Assembly: GCA_021160985.1 (NCBI GenBank)
Contig: JAGHBN010000072.1
Location: 1 to 6,017 of the forward strand
DNA length: 6,017 nt
Direction: 5' to 3'
Source of the DNA: Thermococcus sp.
GTDB lineage: Archaea > Methanobacteriota_B > Thermococci > Thermococcales > Thermococcaceae
Position 1 is the first letter of the stretch. Every line of letters starts with the position of its first letter. Of the stretch, positions 1 to 5,618 are shown one piece after another. The notes beneath the pieces are model-generated. The model saw only the letters and a program-made list of their open reading frames with translations. It did no database searches and was not told the DNA's origin. A program made the translations under genes and the position numbers.

Positions 1-5
1 AGGCA

Positions 6-629
6 ATGAGAGAAACCCTCGTCCGCTTCGGCTACTTGAACTACCAGAAAATCCTCGGCAGGGCCAAAGCTTTACTGCGCCTTCTGCTCGACGCTCACCC
101 GGTTGATATCAATGCATTACCACCAGCCTACGCCCCCTGGGAGGTAAAAGAAATCTCTCGGCTCATCTCCATGCTTCTTCTCAGAGACAACGTTGAGGGT
201 GCTCTGACAGTAATCTCGACCCTCAGGAATCCAAACCATTTCCTCACGGCTGTCCTTGGGATAGGCTCCGACGTGCCCTTCGATATCGTGGAGAAGTTCT
301 ACCGTCGCCTTCCCGATGAATACAGGGGGAAGGCACTGGCCCACCTCGTTTACAGGGTCACGTGGGGAGGACTCTACGACGAGGGGCTGGAGCTTGCAGA
401 GGAAATCGGAAGCGATGAGGCCTACTACTCTGCCGCCATAGCACTCATCAACTCGGGACTGCACGAGATTGCCCTGAAGGTGGCCGAAAAAATCAAAAAC
501 AAGTGGCGCAGGGGTGAGGTGCTTCTCAAAATATACTTCGAGCGGCAGGAGCTCGAAGAAAGGATAAAAGAAATCGCGCCCGACCACGCGAGAGTCTTCA
601 TCGAAGAGCGGAAGAAACAAGCGCTCTGA
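6..629 (+). CDS. Hypothetical alpha-helical repeat protein, possibly C-terminal part of a longer protein
   Basis: I do not recognise this gene as a named family. The 207 residues are rich in Leu, Ala, Glu, Arg and Lys and look all-helical. Two stretches resemble each other with a period of about 30 residues: 109-134 (A-L-A-H-L-V ... G-L-Y-D-E-G-L-E-L-A-E-E-I) and 141-163 (S-A-A-I-A-L-I-N-S-G-L-H-E-I-A-L-K-V-A-E-K-I). This is typical of TPR-like or other helical solenoids that act as protein-binding scaffolds. There is no signal peptide, membrane segment or catalytic motif that I can see, so it is probably cytoplasmic. The ATG at position 6 is the first in-frame start visible, but the frame is open to the left edge, so the protein may begin upstream. 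It converges on thiDN and overlaps its 3' end by 32 bp. The function is unknown and nothing ties it to thiamine metabolism. Confidence 0.7.
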   Translation: MRETLVRFGYLNYQKILGRAKALLRLLLDAHPVDINALPPAYAPWEVKEISRLISMLLLRDNVEGALTVISTLRNPNHFLTAVLGIGSDVPFDIVEKFYRRLPDEYRGKALAHLVYRVTWGGLYDEGLELAEEIGSDEAYYSAAIALINSGLHEIALKVAEKIKNKWRRGEVLLKIYFERQELEERIKEIAPDHARVFIEERKKQAL

Positions 630-1893
630 CCCTCTCCACAACTTCCCGCGCGTCCCTGCCGAAGATTAGAACCATGGGCTCCTTGCCCCAGTCGCCGAGG
701 TGATAGACAACGTCGGGCCTTTCCCCGGCCCTCCTTACGGCCGTCTCGATGCCCCACTCCATCGTTCCTCTCTCGGCCCTCTTCACCTCCTCAGGCTCCT
801 CCCTGCGGTCGTAGAACGAAACGACAAGGCCGAGTTCTTCCGCCTTCTCTATCAGCTCCTCCGAGTAGCGGAGGTTCAGCACGGCCCTGACCTCGGGGTA
901 GAACTCGCGCATCTTGAGCAACGCCCTCCTGAGGTGGTCGCTGGCGTCGAGCTCAACGGGGCCGACGGGCTTTACGGTCTTTCCGTAGCGGACGATTCTG
1001 CCCTTTACGGCGAAGACTTCCCCGAACGGCGTGACGAGGGCAAAATTCGTCCCGACTTCGGCGACGTGAGGATTGAGCCTCTCTCCAAAGACCACCAGCT
1101 CCTCAACAGCTTTTTCAAGCTCCCTCTTGGCCCTCCAGCGGTGGGAGTCTCTCTCCAGCTCCCAGAGGGGGTTTACGGCCTTGGCTTCCGCCTTCGAAAA
1201 CCTGATGGAGTTTTCAACGAAGCGCTTGGCACTCTCAACGGCTTTCGGAAGCTCAAAGCCTTTGGCCAAAAACGTCGCTAAAGCCGAGGAGAAGGCACAG
1301 CCGGTTCCGTGCGTGAAGCCTTCTGCCCTCTCCCCGGGGAACTCGTAGAACTCACCGCGCCAGTAGAGCACGTCCGTGAGATTTAAGTGCCCGCCCTTGA
1401 CGACCACAGCTTCGGCTCCAAGCCCTTCCGCTATCCTCCTCGCGGCGTCCCTCATATCCTCGACCGAGCGGATTTCAATGCCTGTCAGCGCTTCGGCCTC
1501 AGGGACGTTGGGAGTAATTATTGAGCCTTCGACGACGGTCTTGATGGACTCAACGTCATCAACGAGCCTTGAGCCCGTGCTTGAGCTCAGCACAGGGTCG
1601 AAAACTCTGAGGAAACCTGCGGTCTCTTCCCGCACGGCCTCTGCAATCTCTCTGCTCCCAAGCATCCCGATTTTGACGGCTTTGATTTCAAAGCTTTCCT
1701 TGACGGTTCTTATCTCCTCTTTCACTGCCTCTGGAGGGAGAGAATAGTAGCCCCTCACCTCCGAGGGGTTCTGGTAGGTCACCGCCGTCAGAATCGGGAG
1801 CGGGTGCTCGCCTAAAGCCGAGACCGTCTCGATGTCGGCCTTCAAACCTGCCCCCCCGCCCGTGTCGAGGCCCGCTACAATCAGGACGGCCAT
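598..1893 (-). CDS. thiDN: Bifunctional HMP/HMP-P kinase ThiD fused to archaeal thiamine-phosphate synthase ThiN
   Basis: The N-terminal half (about 1-245) is a ribokinase-fold HMP/HMP-P kinase that phosphorylates the thiamine pyrimidine to HMP-PP. Visible ThiD motifs are the Gly-rich loop GLDTGGGAGLKAD (8-20), Q41 in TYQN (the position that contacts HMP in bacterial ThiD), TPNVPEAEAL (127-136), VKGGH (165-169) and the anion-hole motif HGTGC (195-199) with C199. The C-terminal part (about 255-431) is a ThiN domain, the archaeal replacement for ThiE that couples HMP-PP with thiazole phosphate to give thiamine phosphate; it contains G-E-R-L-N-P (270-275), an LNLRYS stretch (339-344) and YHLGDWGKEP (397-406). 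The length of 431 fits archaeal ThiDN fusions. The ATG at 1893 has a strong ribosome site, GAGGTGAT, that overlaps the thi4 stop, so the two genes are one operon. There is no N-terminal helix-turn-helix, so this is the enzyme and not a ThiR-type regulator. In the Gly-rich loop, Lys18 stands where bacterial ThiD usually has Gln. Confidence 0.95.
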   Translation of the reverse strand: MAVLIVAGLDTGGGAGLKADIETVSALGEHPLPILTAVTYQNPSEVRGYYSLPPEAVKEEIRTVKESFEIKAVKIGMLGSREIAEAVREETAGFLRVFDPVLSSSTGSRLVDDVESIKTVVEGSIITPNVPEAEALTGIEIRSVEDMRDAARRIAEGLGAEAVVVKGGHLNLTDVLYWRGEFYEFPGERAEGFTHGTGCAFSSALATFLAKGFELPKAVESAKRFVENSIRFSKAEAKAVNPLWELERDSHRWRAKRELEKAVEELVVFGERLNPHVAEVGTNFALVTPFGEVFAVKGRIVRYGKTVKPVGPVELDASDHLRRALLKMREFYPEVRAVLNLRYSEELIEKAEELGLVVSFYDRREEPEEVKRAERGTMEWGIETAVRRAGERPDVVYHLGDWGKEPMVLIFGRDAREVVERVRALVSSALR

Positions 1894-1896
1894 CCC

Positions 1897-1904
1897 ATCA
1901 CCTC
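1897..1904 (-). promoter_or_regulatory. Ribosome binding site of thiDN
   Basis: Read on the minus strand the sequence is GAGGTGAT, close to the ideal archaeal Shine-Dalgarno GGAGGTGATC. It lies just before the ATG at 1893 and overlaps the thi4 TGA stop at 1898-1900. It fixes the thiDN start and implies translation following directly on thi4. Confidence 0.85.
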
Positions 1905-2650
1905 AGCTTCTCAAGGATTTCGAGAGCCGCTTTCCTCCCGCTCAGGAACATCCCGCCGAATATCGGCCCCATCCTCGGTGCCCCGGCGAGGGCATTCGCC
2001 GCCATGCCAGTGACGTAGAGTCCCGGAAAGACCTCCTTCGTGTGCTTAACAGTCAGCTCTTCGCCCTTCTCGGCCCACATCGGCCCCTCACCTGGAACCT
2101 GAAGGAGGCCACGCTTCACGAGGTGCTGGCTCACCTGTGCACCATGACCTGTCGAGTCAACCACGAACCTGGCCTCAACGGTGAGGGGGTCGACGTGGAG
2201 GCCCATCATCATTACCGGCGTCCAGTTGATTACGATTCCCGCGACGCGGTTCTCCTTGAGGATTAAATCCTCTACCTCAATCATGTTGAAGAACCTCACA
2301 CCGGCCTTCACGGCCCTGCTCGCTATCGTCGTTGCCGTCTCGATGGCGTCAGCAACGTAGAGGCCGTTCTTGAAGGGGGTATAGCTTATTCCAAACTCAT
2401 CGAGGATCTCCCTCGCCTCCTCCTGGACGACGATTTTGTTGAAGCCCATTGCGCCACCCCAGATTCCGCCGCCGATGGAGAGCTTCTTCTCGAAGATGGC
2501 AACCTTGGCACCGTCCTTGGCCAGGTAGTAGCCGGCGACCATTCCGGAGGGGCCGGCACCTACTATGGCGACGTCGAGGCTCAGCCTCTCAAGAAGCTCG
2601 TTCATGTAGGTCTCGATTATCGCCCTGCTTATCTCAATCTCCTTAAGCAT
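1898..2650 (-). CDS. thi4: Sulfide-dependent ADP-thiazole synthase (archaeal Thi4 family)
   Basis: Thi4 makes the ADP-linked thiazole precursor of thiamine from NAD and glycine. Residue numbers count from the upstream GTG at 2659 (253 aa); the preferred ATG is M4, giving 250 aa. A Rossmann dinucleotide motif GAGPSG lies at 34-39, followed by an acidic strand end (F-E-K, 56-58) and the family motif GGGIWGGAM (63-71). The segment NWTPVMMMGLHVDP (145-158) corresponds to the yeast segment that holds the sacrificial sulfur-donor Cys205; here the position appears to be His155. Archaeal Thi4 enzymes with His are known to use external sulfide with Fe(II) and turn over catalytically, so that mode is inferred. 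DSTGH (168-172) and the C-terminal G-A-P-R-M-G-P-I-F-G-G-M (226-237) are also family marks. The ATG at 2650 is preferred because GGTGG lies 5-6 nt upstream; GTG codons at 2659 and 2656 are less likely. It is the first gene of the leftward thi4-thiDN operon. Confidence 0.95.
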   Translation of the reverse strand: MLKEIEISRAIIETYMNELLERLSLDVAIVGAGPSGMVAGYYLAKDGAKVAIFEKKLSIGGGIWGGAMGFNKIVVQEEAREILDEFGISYTPFKNGLYVADAIETATTIASRAVKAGVRFFNMIEVEDLILKENRVAGIVINWTPVMMMGLHVDPLTVEARFVVDSTGHGAQVSQHLVKRGLLQVPGEGPMWAEKGEELTVKHTKEVFPGLYVTGMAANALAGAPRMGPIFGGMFLSGRKAALEILEKLR

Positions 2651-2681
2651 CGCCACCACCCAAAACCTTTTAAGTCCCGCT

Positions 2682-2696
2682 CAAAACTAAGTTTTG
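2682..2696. promoter_or_regulatory. 15-bp palindrome, candidate operator on the thi4 side
   Basis: CAAAACT-A-AGTTTTG is a perfect inverted repeat with 7-bp arms and a single central base. It lies between the candidate TATA box (2699-2708) and the predicted thi4 start site near 2677, where a bound repressor would block thi4 transcription. The repeat is seen directly; the operator role is inferred. Confidence 0.45.
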
Positions 2697-2698
2697 GA

Positions 2699-2708
2699 AT
2701 TTAAAAAC
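2699..2708. promoter_or_regulatory. Candidate TATA element, perhaps used in both directions
   Basis: The plus strand reads ATTTAAAAAC and the minus strand GTTTTTAAAT; both resemble archaeal TATA boxes. With the usual 25 bp or so to the start site, leftward transcription would begin near 2677 (leader about 27 nt to the thi4 ATG) and rightward near 2730 (leader about 15 nt to the thiC ATG, enough for its ribosome site). An alternative rightward TATA, TTATAAAC at 2713-2720, would start transcription near 2740, inside the thiC ribosome site, and so fits less well. Start sites are inferred from spacing only. Confidence 0.45.
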
Positions 2709-2721
2709 TTTGTTATAAACG

Positions 2722-2733
2722 GGTTTTAAAACC
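2722..2733. promoter_or_regulatory. 12-bp palindrome, candidate operator on the thiC side
   Basis: GGTTTTAAAACC is a perfect palindrome just upstream of the thiC ribosome site, spanning the predicted rightward start site near 2730. It shares the half-site AAAACC/T with the palindrome at 2682-2696 but in the opposite arrangement. It could instead be a chance product of AT-rich promoter sequence. Confidence 0.35.
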
Positions 2734-2740
2734 GGGTGAT
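2734..2740 (+). promoter_or_regulatory. Ribosome binding site that sets the thiC start
   Basis: GGGTGAT lies 4 nt before the ATG at 2745. The alternative starts, GTG at 2736 and ATG at 2739, lie inside this element and have no ribosome site of their own, so ATG 2745 is chosen. Confidence 0.7.
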
Positions 2741-2744
2741 GGGA

Positions 2745-4025
2745 ATGACCCAGCTTGAGGAGGCCAAGCGAGGAGTAATCACCGAGGAGATGAAGTTTAT
2801 CGCTGAGCGGGAGGGCATAAGCGCCGAAAAGCTCAGGAGAAGCGTGGCAAAGGGGCACACGGTGATATTCAGGAACGTCCGCCACGACTGGGTTAAGCCG
2901 GTCGCGGTTGGAAACGTCGTCCGCGTCAAGGTGAACGCCAACATAGGAACCTCCCGCGACATAGTGGACGTTGACGCGGAGATAGAGAAGGCGAAGGTTG
3001 CCGTCAAATATGGAGCAGACACGATAATGGACCTCTCCACCGGGGGCGATCTCGATTCGATAAGGAAGGCCATCATGCACGCCGTTGACGTGCCCATCGG
3101 AACAGTTCCAATCTATCAGGCCGCGGAGGAGATGCTGGCCAAAGGGAAGGCCATCATCGAGATGAGCGAGGACGACATGTGGAAGGCCGTCGAGAAGCAC
3201 TTCAGGGACGGCGTTGACTACACCACGATTCACGTTGGAGTGACCAAGGAAGTCGTCGAGAAGATGAAAAGGGTGAAGAGAGTTGTCGGCATGGTCTCGC
3301 GCGGGGGAACCTTCCTCGCGGCGTGGATACTCCACTGGGGCGAGGAGAACCCGTTCTACAGGAACTACGACTACCTGCTTGAACTCGCTAAGGAGTACGA
3401 CGTTGTTCTGAGCCTCGGCGACGGACTTAGACCCGGTGGACTGCCCGATGCAGGCGACGAGCTTCAGATTGCCGAGCTTTACACCCTCGGAAGGCTCGTC
3501 AGGAGGGCAAGGGAAGCCGGAGTCCAGACGATGGTCGAGGGTCCCGGTCACATGCCGATTGACCAGATTCCAGCCCAGATAAAGCTCGCGAAGGTTGCCA
3601 CCGACAACGCGCCCTTCTACGTCCTCGGCCCAATCGTTACCGACATCTTCCCGGGCTACGACCACATTACAGCGGCCATAGGGGGAGCGATAGCGGCCCT
3701 GAACGGCGCGGACTTCCTGTGCTACGTTACCCCTGCCGAGCACCTCGGACTGCCGACGGTCGAGCACGTCCGCGAGGGAGTTATAGCGGCGAAGATAGCC
3801 GCCCACGCGGTCAATTTGACCCGCTTCGAGGCCGACTTCAAAAAGGACTACCTGATGAGCCTCGCGCGCGGAAGGCTCGACTGGGCGAAGCAGTTCGAGC
3901 TGAGCCAGGACAGGGAGAAGTTCATCGAGATAAGGAAGGAGAGACCGACAAAAACGGAAGCGTGCTCGATGTGCGGCGACCTCTGCGCGATAAAGCTAAT
4001 CAACGACATGCTCAGGAAGGGGTGA
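2745..4025 (+). CDS. thiC: Phosphomethylpyrimidine (HMP-P) synthase, short archaeal form of ThiC
   Basis: ThiC is a radical SAM enzyme that rearranges AIR into HMP-P, the pyrimidine half of thiamine. Numbers below count from GTG 2736 (429 aa); the preferred ATG is residue 4, giving 426 aa. Visible marks are NANIGTS (67-73), DLSTGGD (99-105), SRGG (188-191), GDGLRPG (228-234), VEGPGHMP (267-274) with H272, and TPAEHLGLP (332-340) with H336; these two His match the zinc ligands of bacterial ThiC. The C-terminal cluster motif CSMCGDLC has C410, C413 and C417, spaced CX2CX3C, while the classic long ThiC has CX2CX4C. The protein lacks the roughly 200-residue N-terminal extension of E. coli ThiC, as is normal for archaeal and many anaerobic bacterial forms. 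It is the first gene of the rightward operon, with purC starting 4 nt after its stop. The methanogen and anaerobe paralogue BzaF (hydroxybenzimidazole synthase) is an alternative, but the thi4-thiDN neighbourhood strongly favours ThiC. Confidence 0.96.
   Translation: MTQLEEAKRGVITEEMKFIAEREGISAEKLRRSVAKGHTVIFRNVRHDWVKPVAVGNVVRVKVNANIGTSRDIVDVDAEIEKAKVAVKYGADTIMDLSTGGDLDSIRKAIMHAVDVPIGTVPIYQAAEEMLAKGKAIIEMSEDDMWKAVEKHFRDGVDYTTIHVGVTKEVVEKMKRVKRVVGMVSRGGTFLAAWILHWGEENPFYRNYDYLLELAKEYDVVLSLGDGLRPGGLPDAGDELQIAELYTLGRLVRRAREAGVQTMVEGPGHMPIDQIPAQIKLAKVATDNAPFYVLGPIVTDIFPGYDHITAAIGGAIAALNGADFLCYVTPAEHLGLPTVEHVREGVIAAKIAAHAVNLTRFEADFKKDYLMSLARGRLDWAKQFELSQDREKFIEIRKERPTKTEACSMCGDLCAIKLINDMLRKG
4019..4025 (+). 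promoter_or_regulatory. Ribosome binding site of purC within the thiC stop
   Basis: GGGGTGA includes the thiC TGA and lies 4 nt before a TTG codon at 4030. It supports the TTG start of purC and coupled translation from thiC. Confidence 0.75.
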
Positions 4026-4029
4026 GAGC

Positions 4030-4689
4030 TTGAGGCTCATCTATTCCGGCAAGACGAAGGACGTTTACGAGGACGGCCCCTACCTCGTTTTTCACTTCAA
4101 GGACACGGTTCTCGGCAGGGAAGGGAGAGAGGACAGCGGAGGCAACGAGGTAATAGGGGAAAGAGAGGGAAAGGGGAGCATCGTTTTGGAGCAGGCAGAA
4201 TTCTTCTTCAGGCTCCTTGAGGAGAACGGCATAAAGACTCACTTCGTTGAGCGGATTGATGAGAGGCGAGCGCGCTTCCTGAGGGCGGAGAAAATCCCTC
4301 TTGAGGTCATCTACCGCGAGCTCGCCTGCGGGAGCTTTCTGAGGCGCTACAAAGGCTGGGTGGAGCCGTTCCAGCGGCTTGGGATAGTGGAGTTCACCCT
4401 CAAAGATGACTCGCTCGACGACCCGCTCATAGCGGAGGAAGCAATCACAGCCCTCGGAATCGCGAGCAAAAACGAGGTAGAGGAGATGAAAGAGACCACC
4501 AGGAAGGTCGCCCGGGTTTTAAGGGACTTCCTCTCATCGAAGGGGCTCCAGCTCGTTGACTTCAAGCTTGAGTTCGGAAGGCTCAATGGCAAGTTGATCG
4601 TCATCGACGAGCTGAGCGGGGACACAATGCGCGTTGCGAAGGACGGGAGGATTTTAACGCGGGAAGAGCTGTCGGGGGTGATAAGGTGA
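4030..4689 (+). CDS. purC: SAICAR synthase PurC, divergent short form
   Basis: PurC joins CAIR and aspartate with ATP to make SAICAR. The TTG start is chosen because the protein then begins with the family's usual opening, RLIYSGKTKDVY (2-13), and has a good ribosome site. Other PurC marks are GIKTHFVERI (67-76), PLEVIYRELACGSFLRRY (90-107), DDPLI (130-134), VDFKLEFG (176-183) and DELSGDTMR (193-201). It is 219 residues against about 235-240 for common PurC, and stops about 18 residues after the last motif. Several usual features differ: the K-D-D-A-T-A...K-G-x-x-N segment is replaced by a longer Gly/Glu-rich stretch (25-52) without the Asn; V-R-N before the A-G-S motif is Y-R-E (95-97); and S-P-D-T-C-R is S-G-D-T-M-R. 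It lies between thiC and purP, overlapping purP by 4 bp. The fold assignment is firm; the activity is inferred from family and context. Confidence 0.9.
   Translation: MRLIYSGKTKDVYEDGPYLVFHFKDTVLGREGREDSGGNEVIGEREGKGSIVLEQAEFFFRLLEENGIKTHFVERIDERRARFLRAEKIPLEVIYRELACGSFLRRYKGWVEPFQRLGIVEFTLKDDSLDDPLIAEEAITALGIASKNEVEEMKETTRKVARVLRDFLSSKGLQLVDFKLEFGRLNGKLIVIDELSGDTMRVAKDGRILTREELSGVIR
4676..4682 (+). promoter_or_regulatory. Ribosome binding site of purP
   Basis: GGGTGAT inside the 3' end of purC lies 3 nt before the GTG at 4686. Together with the GTGA overlap of the purC stop it fixes the purP start. Confidence 0.7.
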
Positions 4690-5618
4690 TACTCTCGACG
4701 ATAGCGTCTCATTCCTCCCTCCAGATTCTCCTCGGAGCAAAAGAGGAAGGCTTCAAAACAAGGCTCTACGTGAAGCCGGAGAGGAAGGCCTTCTACGCCT
4801 CAACGGGCCTGGCCGACGAGCTCGTGGTGACGGGTGACATGGGCGCAATCCTCAAAGACAACGGAATAATAGTCCCCCACGGCTCCTTCGTTGCATACCT
4901 GGGACTTGAGGCAATCGAGAACGCAGAAGCGAGGTTCTTCGGCAACAAGCGCTTCCTCAAGTGGGAGACCACCTTTAAACTCCAGGACAGGGCCCTCGAC
5001 GAGGCTGGAATCCCAAGGGTGAGGGTCATCGAACCTGATGAAGTCGAGCCAGATAAGCTCTACTTTGTCAGGACTGAAGGCCCAAGAGGGGGGAGCGGGC
5101 ACTTCATAGCGAAGGGGAGCGAGCTTGAAGAGAGGCTTGCAGGGCTGAGCGAGCCCCACAGGATCGAGGAGTTCATACCGGGGGTCTACCTGTACGTCCA
5201 CTTCTTCTACTCGCTAATTCTCGAACGCCTTGAACTGCTCGGGGTGGACGAGCGCGTGGTCATAGCCGACGGGAACGCCCGCTGGCCCGTGAAACCCCTT
5301 CCCTACACCATAGCGGGGAACGTTGGCGTCGCTTTGAGGGAGTCGCTCCTGCCGAGGCTCTACGACTACGGCCTGGCGTTCGTGGAAGCTATGAAAAAGC
5401 TCGAACCGCCCGGAATCATAGGACCGTTCGCGCTCCACTTCGCCTACGACGGGGACTTCAGGGCGATAGGCTTCGCCTCGCGGATTGACGGCGGCTCCAA
5501 CGCGCCCCACTGGTATGGAAGGCTCTACTGGAGAGAGCCTATGAGCATGGGCAGGAGGATAGCGCGCGAGATAAACCTCGCCCTCAAAGAGGAGAGGCTT
5601 GAGGAGGTGGTAACGTGA
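4686..5618 (+). CDS. purP: PurP-family ATP-grasp protein (AICAR formylation, FAICAR synthetase or paralogue)
   Basis: PurP is the archaeal ligase that formylates AICAR with formate and ATP. The GTG start overlaps the purC stop (GTGA) and yields the expected N-terminus, TIASHSSLQILLGAKEEGF (5-23). Further family marks are VPHGSFVAYLG (63-73), FFGNKRFLKWE (84-94), EEFIPGVYLYVHFFYS (161-176), LELLGVDER (182-190), YTIAGNVGVALRESLLP (207-223), SRIDGGSN (265-272) and the closing S-M-G-R-R-I-A-R-E-I (287-296). It has 310 residues against about 334 that I recall for Pyrococcus furiosus PurP. By hand alignment from memory, the ATP-binding K-P-H-G-A-K-G-G-K-G segment reads R-T-E-G-P-R-G-G-S-G (129-138), and the two Glu positions expected to hold Mg2+ in the ATP-grasp fold read H251 and G262. 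It could therefore be a second PurP type with changed chemistry. Its place between purC and purO still argues for the AICAR-to-FAICAR step. Confidence 0.87.
   Translation: MILSTIASHSSLQILLGAKEEGFKTRLYVKPERKAFYASTGLADELVVTGDMGAILKDNGIIVPHGSFVAYLGLEAIENAEARFFGNKRFLKWETTFKLQDRALDEAGIPRVRVIEPDEVEPDKLYFVRTEGPRGGSGHFIAKGSELEERLAGLSEPHRIEEFIPGVYLYVHFFYSLILERLELLGVDERVVIADGNARWPVKPLPYTIAGNVGVALRESLLPRLYDYGLAFVEAMKKLEPPGIIGPFALHFAYDGDFRAIGFASRIDGGSNAPHWYGRLYWREPMSMGRRIAREINLALKEERLEEVVT
5603..5609 (+). promoter_or_regulatory. Ribosome binding site of purO
   Basis: GGAGGTG, a near-perfect archaeal Shine-Dalgarno, lies 5 nt before the GTG at 5615 and within the last codons of purP. It is the strongest ribosome site in the window and fixes the purO start. 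Confidence 0.8.

Larger units (their letters stand above)
2651..2744. promoter_or_regulatory. Divergent thi4 / thiC control region
   Basis: This is the only real intergenic gap in the window: about 94 bp, AT-rich against GC-rich genes, between two operons that point away from each other. It must hold promoters for both. It contains TATA-like AT tracts, two palindromes, and the ribosome sites of both first genes. No TPP riboswitch fits: the space is too short and the conserved CUGAGA-type core is absent. Confidence 0.75.

Noticed and set aside
555..573. T-rich tract on the minus strand (TTTCTTTTATCCTTTCTTC) about 25-45 nt past the thiDN stop, a possible archaeal terminator
   Set aside because: It is broken by C and A residues and is equally explained by Lys/Glu codons (E-E-R-I-K-E-I) of the opposite gene. 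Not strong enough to annotate without 3' end data.
117..641. Minus-strand open frame opposite the helical-repeat gene
   Set aside because: It has no family motif and overlaps the end of thiDN on the same strand in another frame; the plus-strand frame has the helical, charged composition of a real protein.
598..1893. thiDN as a ThiR-type transcription factor
   Set aside because: The ThiN domain is fused to a complete ThiD kinase with intact motifs, and there is no DNA-binding domain.
2651..2744. TPP riboswitch upstream of thi4 or thiC
   Set aside because: The leaders would be only about 15-30 nt and the conserved TPP aptamer core sequences are absent.
2670..3806. Long open frame (378 codons) on the minus strand across thiC
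   Set aside because: It lies opposite a well-supported gene with full ThiC motifs. GC-biased codon use in thiC leaves few stops on the other strand; the translation shows no recognisable domain and would cover the thiC promoter.
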